This document shows, piece after piece, positions 14,868-18,588 of a stretch of 18,588 nucleotides of DNA (position 1 is its first letter; every line of letters starts with the position of its first letter). A model generated the notes under the pieces. That model did no database searches. It had not been told where the DNA came from and was given only the letters and a program-made list of their open reading frames with translations. The position numbers were made by a program, and so were the translations under genes. Source of the stretch: CAYFMP01 sp964344215 (lineage in GTDB: Bacteria; Pseudomonadota; Alphaproteobacteria; Rhodospirillales; Casp-alpha2); the NCBI GenBank assembly GCA_964344215.1, contig CAYFMP010000075.1, positions 1 to 18,588 of the forward strand, in the 5' to 3' direction.

Positions 14868-15146
14868 ATGATTCAGGGTTTCAAGGACAAGGATACCCGC
14901 GCCTTGTTCTCCGGACGCCCGTCGAAGAAGCATCGGCCGTTCCGGGACCAGGCCGAAAAACGCCTCACCGTTCTCGACAGCGCCGAGCGCCTGGAGGATT
15001 TGGCGGCGTTGCCGAGCAATCGGCTCGAGGCCTTGAGCGGCAACCGCAAGGGCCAATACAGCATCCGTATCAACAGACAATGGCGGGTATGCTTCAGGTT
15101 GGGCGACAACGGCCCTTTCGATGTCGAAATTGCCGATTATCATTGA
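14868..15146 (+). CDS. higB: HigB-family toxin of a type II toxin-antitoxin system (RelE/ParE fold)
   Basis: This 92-residue protein is a HigB toxin, an mRNA-cutting ribosome-dependent nuclease when not bound by HigA. Family landmarks are an N-terminal IQGFKDKDTRALF, LAALPSNRLEALSGNRKGQYS and SIRINRQWRVCFR, ending with VEIADYH. The C-terminal His and the basic/aromatic residues of IRINRQWRVCF are those expected near the active site. The toxin gene comes first, the usual order for higBA. Its ATG lies just past the promoter -10 box and no ribosome site precedes it, so the mRNA is probably leaderless or nearly so. The antitoxin gene follows after 17 bp. Confidence 0.93.
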   Translation: MIQGFKDKDTRALFSGRPSKKHRPFRDQAEKRLTVLDSAERLEDLAALPSNRLEALSGNRKGQYSIRINRQWRVCFRLGDNGPFDVEIADYH

Positions 15147-15163
15147 GTAAGGAGGTTCGAGCG

Positions 15164-15457
15164 ATGAGAAACCGGATGCGTCCCGTCCATCCCGGCGAAA
15201 TCCTGGCCGACGAAATGACCGAGCGGAATTTAAGCGCCCGCGCCTTCGCCCGCCAGCTCAAGGTGCCGGCCAACCGCGTCACCGCCATTCTCAAGGGACA
15301 GCGCTCGGTGACGGCCGATACCGCGCTCAGGTTCGCCCGTTTTTTCGGGACCACGCCCGAATTCTGGCTGAACCTGCAACAGCGTTACGATCTCAGGACG
15401 GCAGAGATCGAACACGGCCGGGCCATCGAACGCGAGGTCAAGCCCGCCGCAGCGTGA
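15164..15457 (+). CDS. higA: HigA-family antitoxin (XRE-type helix-turn-helix)
   Basis: This 97-residue protein neutralises HigB and represses the operon. The start MRNRMRPVHPGEILADEM is the HigA signature. The helix-turn-helix covers about residues 23-55 (SARAFARQLKVPANRVTAIL...RSVTADTALRFARFF), followed by GTTPEFWLNLQQRYDL. The ATG at 15164 has an ideal GGAGG eight bases upstream; the open frame continues further up into higB but lacks such a site. The strong ribosome site, against none for higB, would favour excess antitoxin. Its own operator is probably the inverted repeat at 14825-14843. Confidence 0.93.
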   Translation: MRNRMRPVHPGEILADEMTERNLSARAFARQLKVPANRVTAILKGQRSVTADTALRFARFFGTTPEFWLNLQQRYDLRTAEIEHGRAIEREVKPAAA

Positions 15458-15473
15458 GAAGGTATCCTTTTTT
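15456..15473 (+). terminator. Weak candidate terminator of higBA
   Basis: GAGAAGG-TAT-CCTTTTTT forms a short stem with G-U pairs leading into six T residues, starting at the higA stop codon. The stem is weak (four solid pairs), so termination is only a possibility. Confidence 0.3.
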
Positions 15474-15487
15474 CCGACGACGGGCCG

Positions 15488-15584
15488 GTCGCGGGCCAAA
15501 GCCGGCAAGGCCCGGAAAACAGAAGCCGACGGCGTCGTCATGGACTCGTCGTCGTGGGTGATTTCGGCAACCCACCCGGGGTGA
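15488..15584 (+). pseudogene. 3' remnant of a second methyltransferase gene (direct repeat copy 2)
   Basis: The frame ending at the TGA 15582-15584 reads RKTEADGVVMDSSSWVISA followed by THPG. It is identical at 20 of 23 residues to the C-terminus of the methyltransferase encoded at 13939-14820. Similarity fades upstream of about 15488, where higA's downstream sequence begins, and no start or SAM motif is present. The differences are of the kind seen between diverged coding copies. This is therefore either the tail of a once-tandem paralogue or the displaced end of the original gene after an insertion. Confidence 0.75.
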
Positions 15585-15828
15585 GGGACTCGGCTCGCGG
15601 GGCGGCCGCTCTCGGAGAGGTCCGCTGCTATCCCGAGAGCGGGCTTTGCGCGCATTGCCGCCATGTCCGCTTCTACCCGTCATCGAATATTCGATATCGA
15701 TAAATTATGATATGTTTCGAAACGCTGCGGATATATAAATCCAGGTAGAATTTCATCATCGATAATTGACCTCACAGGACGCTGGCCGAAACACCACTAT
15801 TTCAAAAAAGAGGAAAGGTGAAGGCATC
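15585..15828. other. Non-coding region before the sensor kinase; GC part then AT-rich part
   Basis: From 15585 to about 15680 the sequence is GC-rich and holds one inverted repeat, CCGCTCTCGG (15606-15615) against CCGAGAGCGG (15633-15642), with a 17-base loop. From about 15681 to 15770 it turns markedly AT-rich, with several palindromes (listed separately). I see no supported gene on either strand in this stretch. Confidence 0.6.
15683..15740. promoter_or_regulatory. AT-rich palindrome cluster, probable kinase promoter/control region
   Basis: Perfect palindromes TCGAATATTCGA (15683-15694), TCGATATCGA (15691-15700) and GTTTCGAAAC (15714-15723) are packed together, followed by ATATATAAAT (15731-15740), a possible -10 region. 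I cannot pair it with a well-spaced -35 box. The sharp drop in GC and the palindromes suggest a regulated promoter. Confidence 0.4.
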
Positions 15829-18360
15829 TTGAGCAGAGTGTCTGGGGAAATGAAACGATCCGTTTCCACGGGTCGCCGTTATTGGCTGGTCGGACTGATT
15901 CTCGCCGCCGGCGTATTCATTTCCTATGAATCCTACAAATTCATCAAGGCAGCCGACTTTGCGGAAGCCAGGCGTACGTTCGAGGAAAGAGCGACGGACC
16001 GACTGAGGTCGGTTGGGCATCTCATCACCACGCAACATGAAGTTATCCATTCCGTCGTTGGCCTTTTCGATGCCTCGCAGCATGTGGACCGCGGGGAGTT
16101 TAAAATTTTTCTGGACTCGGTGCTGTATCAGGCGCCAGCCGTTCAAGCGTTGGAATGGATCCCGAGGGTCGCCGCTTCCGAACGGCCGGCGTACGAAGCG
16201 GCAGGACGGGAAGACGGCTTTCAGGGCTTCCAATTCACCGAGCTTTCGGGTGATGGAGAGGTCATCCGCGCCGGGCCGCGAGGCGAATACTTTCCCGTTT
16301 ATTTCGTCGAACCGTACCAAGGCAATGAGAGGGCCCTCGGGTTCGATCTTGGATCGAATCCGGCCCGTCGGACCGCCCTGGAAAATGCGCGGGATACAGG
16401 CGATCATGCCGTCAGCGAGAGGATCGAGTTGATCCAAGGCGGGGCCGGTGTCGTGATGTTTGCACCGATCTACCGCGTCGGCCAACCGAAAGAGACCGTT
16501 TCGCAGCGACGCCAACATCTGCGCGGCTTCGCTGTTGGCGTGTTCAACATCGAGGAGATGGTGGAACGCGCTTTCGAAATGAGGCGAAGTCTTCACAGTG
16601 CCGCCGGCATCGACGTTTATTTGTACGATGACAATGCCGCCCGGGGGCGGCAGCTTCTTTATTTCCACAGTTCCCGAGCACGGGCCAAAAAAATAGAGCC
16701 GGTTTCGACAAGGGCGGAAGCGGAAACCGGGCCGCACTTGACCAGTTCCTTCTCCTTTGGGGATCGGACTTGGACGCTCCTCGCCAAGCCCGTGCGGCCG
16801 GATTTCGGCGTCGGCGTTTCATGGGTGACGTGGAGCGCCGCGTTGCTGCCCACCCTGCTTGCCGTGGCGCTCGCGGCTTATCTCCTCACGCTGTTCGGTC
16901 GATCCCGCCGTCTGGAACAAGAGATCACCGAGCGCAAGCGGGCCGAGGAATTGGCGAGGACGAATGAGGCGCGGCTCAATGAAGCTCAGCGGATCGCCCA
17001 TGTCGGGAGCTGGGAGCGCGATATCGTAACGGGAAAATGCCAGTGGTCGGACGAGCTCCGCCGCATCTTCGACCTCAATCCCGATGACGCCGAAATGGAC
17101 TACGAGACGATGCTGTCCCTGGTTCATCCCGATGACGTGGAGCCCTTGAAGGAAGCCATCCGACGCTCACTCGAAGAGAACGAGCCTTTCGAGATGGAAT
17201 ACCGCATCGTCCGGCCCAACGGCGAAGTGCGCACCGTTCTCTCGGAGGGCGAAGTCACGTTCGATGAAGACGCAAACCCGATACGCATGTTTGGTACCCT
17301 CCACGACGTCACCGAGCGCAAGTGGGCTGAAGATTCCCTCAAGGCCTCCGAGGCTCGATTGGCCGGAATCCTCGATATCGAGCCGGAGGCCGTGATCGCC
17401 ATCGGTGCCAAGATGAACATCCGTCTTTTCAACCAAAGCGCCGAGCGCATCTTCGGCTATGACGCGGATGACGTCATTGGGCGACCTTTGGATATATTGA
17501 TGCCGGAACGCTTCCGGGACGCGCATCGCAAACACGTAGCGGAGTTCGACCGTTCCGAGGACACCTACCGCCTCATGGACCAACGCCAGGATATTGTGGG
17601 TCTCAGAAAGGACGGCACGGAGTTTCCGGCCTCGGCATCCGTATCCAAACTTGAAATCAATGGGGAAATGATAAACACCGTCTTGTTGCAGGACATAACC
17701 AAAAGGAAAGAAGCCGAGAAAGACCTGCTCGACGCAAAAAAAGAGGCGGAGAGGGCAAGTTACGCCAAGTCCGAATTTCTGGCCGCCATGAGCCATGAGT
17801 TGCGGACGCCGCTGAACGCCATTCTCGGTTTCGCCGACATCCTCAGCCAACAGTACTTCGGGCCGATCGAAGACAAATACCGGGAATACGCCGAGGACAT
17901 CCAGTTGAGTGGGGAGCACCTGTTGTCGCTGGTCAACGACATCCTCGATCTCTCGACCATCGAAGCCGGCAAGCAATCCCTGGTCAAGGTGGCGTTGTCC
18001 ACCGAGGAAATTGTCGCCGAGTGCGAGAAGATCGTCCAAGACAAGGCGCGTTCCAAAGGCATCGAGCTGGTTACCGAGGTTCCCGAAGACCTCCTGCCCC
18101 TTTACGCCGACAGGCGGGCGGCAAAGCAAATCCTTCTCAACCTGCTTTCCAATGCCGTCAAGTTCACGCCCGAAGGCGGCAAGATCACGGTATCGGTGAA
18201 GGCGTCGAAACGGAACACGACATTCATGGTCTCCGATACGGGCAAGGGCATACCGGCCGAGAGACTGCCGAAACTGACGGATCCCTTTACCAGGGCCGAT
18301 CCGATCCCTATCTGGCCGAGAAGGGCTGGGGTTTGGGCCTGGCGATCACCAAGTCCCTGA
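15829..18360 (+). CDS. Membrane sensor histidine kinase, CHASE-PAS-PAS-HisKA-HATPase, frameshifted near its C-terminus
   Basis: The protein has a first membrane span (WLVGLILAAGVFISY, about 19-33), a periplasmic CHASE ligand-binding domain (about 60-280; FDASQHVDRGEF, ALEWIPRV, GFDLGSNPARR), and a second span (about 334-356). Two PAS domains follow (about 387-495 and 505-630). HisKA comes next, with the phosphorylated His656 in AMSHELRTPLNAILGF, then the HATPase N-box (LLNLLSNAVKF, near 775) and G1 box (DTGKGIP, near 803). After residue 824 the frame runs into an unrelated 19-residue tail and a TGA at 18358. The G2 box GLGLAI lies in the next frame, so the product as read should not bind ATP properly. 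The start is uncertain: I prefer TTG 15829 for its AGGAAAGGTGAAGG site; TTG 15766 and ATG 15850 are alternatives. No response regulator is in the window. Confidence 0.85.
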   Translation: MSRVSGEMKRSVSTGRRYWLVGLILAAGVFISYESYKFIKAADFAEARRTFEERATDRLRSVGHLITTQHEVIHSVVGLFDASQHVDRGEFKIFLDSVLYQAPAVQALEWIPRVAASERPAYEAAGREDGFQGFQFTELSGDGEVIRAGPRGEYFPVYFVEPYQGNERALGFDLGSNPARRTALENARDTGDHAVSERIELIQGGAGVVMFAPIYRVGQPKETVSQRRQHLRGFAVGVFNIEEMVERAFEMRRSLHSAAGIDVYLYDDNAARGRQLLYFHSSRARAKKIEPVSTRAEAETGPHLTSSFSFGDRTWTLLAKPVRPDFGVGVSWVTWSAALLPTLLAVALAAYLLTLFGRSRRLEQEITERKRAEELARTNEARLNEAQRIAHVGSWERDIVTGKCQWSDELRRIFDLNPDDAEMDYETMLSLVHPDDVEPLKEAIRRSLEENEPFEMEYRIVRPNGEVRTVLSEGEVTFDEDANPIRMFGTLHDVTERKWAEDSLKASEARLAGILDIEPEAVIAIGAKMNIRLFNQSAERIFGYDADDVIGRPLDILMPERFRDAHRKHVAEFDRSEDTYRLMDQRQDIVGLRKDGTEFPASASVSKLEINGEMINTVLLQDITKRKEAEKDLLDAKKEAERASYAKSEFLAAMSHELRTPLNAILGFADILSQQYFGPIEDKYREYAEDIQLSGEHLLSLVNDILDLSTIEAGKQSLVKVALSTEEIVAECEKIVQDKARSKGIELVTEVPEDLLPLYADRRAAKQILLNLLSNAVKFTPEGGKITVSVKASKRNTTFMVSDTGKGIPAERLPKLTDPFTRADPIPIWPRRAGVWAWRSPSP

Positions 18361-18449
18361 CCGACCTCCATGATGGCAAACTGGACATCGAGAGCGCCGT
18401 CGGCAAGGGAACCACCGTGACGGTGACGCTGCCCAACGGCGAATCCTGA
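18301..18449 (+). pseudogene. Out-of-frame C-terminal end of the histidine kinase ATPase domain
   Basis: In the frame ending at TGA 18447-18449 the sequence reads DPYLAEKGWGLGLAITKSL, then DLHDGKLDIESAVGKGTTVT and VTLPNGES. This is the exact missing end of the HATPase domain with its G2 box. Restoring one base around 18300 (for example GAT TCC GAT CCC in place of GAT CCG ATC CC) joins both parts into an 873-residue kinase. It is a true mutation or a sequencing error. Confidence 0.85.
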
Positions 18450-18478
18450 ATAGAATCTGAAATCCGACTAAGGCCCGC

Positions 18479-18495
18479 TCCGGCTCACAGCCGGA
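18479..18495. repeat. Short hairpin downstream of the kinase gene
   Basis: TCCGGCT-CAC-AGCCGGA is a 7-bp perfect stem with a 3-base loop, 30 bp after the kinase stop. No T-run follows, so it is not a standard terminator; it may still mark the transcript end. Confidence 0.35.
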
Positions 18496-18519
18496 CCTCA
18501 GACCCATCGACGGATGACG

Positions 18520-18588
18520 CCCACTTTCGGGGGTAATACCAGCCGACATTAACACTGACCTGTGTGGGCCCATTTTCGCATTCCGATG
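18520..18588. mobile_element. Possible end of an IS21-like insertion sequence
   Basis: CCCACTTTCG at 18520-18529 and CCCATTTTCG at 18569-18578 are near-identical direct repeats 49 bp apart. They are separated by GGTAATACC and CGACATTAACACTGACC, followed by CATTCCGATG. This multi-repeat layout and wording resemble the terminal repeats of IS21-family elements as I recall them from alphaproteobacteria. The window ends before any transposase would begin. Confidence 0.3.

Noticed and set aside
14749..15584. The two repeats as units of a CRISPR or tandem repeat array
   Set aside because: There are only two copies, 764 bp apart, with protein-coding genes between them, and they match a gene end rather than a short repeat-spacer pattern.
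15606..15642. 10-bp inverted repeat with a 17-base loop as an intrinsic terminator
   Set aside because: It is followed by GCTTTGCGCG, with no proper T-run in either direction. It is kept only as an inverted repeat in the non-coding region.

Overview
The window is GC-rich chromosomal DNA from a proteobacterium, most likely an alphaproteobacterium of the Rhodospirillales type. The evidence is the base composition, a short PAS_5-type PAS protein, the sdhE-mfd gene pair and a CHASE-PAS-HisKA kinase. This placement is inferred from gene content only. A run of ten N at 7674-7683 marks an assembly gap inside a gene.

Left block (1-8023). Positions 31-98 resemble the start of an IS481-family transposase, cut short. 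A six-gene minus-strand operon follows, read from 6905 down to 213: a periplasmic family 5 substrate-binding protein, two Dpp/Opp-type permeases, two ATPases, and a C45 (acyl-CoA:6-APA acyltransferase-like) Ntn hydrolase. The coupling is tight: ATGA overlaps between dppB/dppC-like and dppD/dppF-like genes, and a strong GC hairpin after the binding-protein gene. Facing away from the operon across a 185-bp control region lies a zinc-dependent succinylglutamate desuccinylase/aspartoacylase-family gene. A peptide-type importer with two amide-bond hydrolases suggests uptake and cleavage of N-acyl amino acids or small peptides (inference).

Middle block (8052-13763) is housekeeping and repair: a PAS_5 protein (minus), msrA and a DsbA/FrnE-like thiol oxidoreductase (plus, adjacent), then the convergent pair sdhE-mfd (minus). 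sdhE and mfd overlap by 11 bp.

Right block (13939-18588) looks accessory. A SAM methyltransferase gene is followed by a higBA toxin-antitoxin module. Directly behind higBA lies a second copy of the last 72 bp of the methyltransferase gene (66/72 identical, same frame, own stop), so higBA sits between two copies of one gene end. The higBA promoter is placed so that the toxin mRNA should be nearly leaderless. An AT-rich, palindrome-dense stretch precedes a membrane CHASE-PAS-PAS histidine kinase whose last ~50 codons are thrown out of frame by an apparent one-base loss near 18300. The final ~70 bp resemble the terminal repeats of an IS21-like element (weak).

No tRNA, rRNA or CRISPR array was seen.
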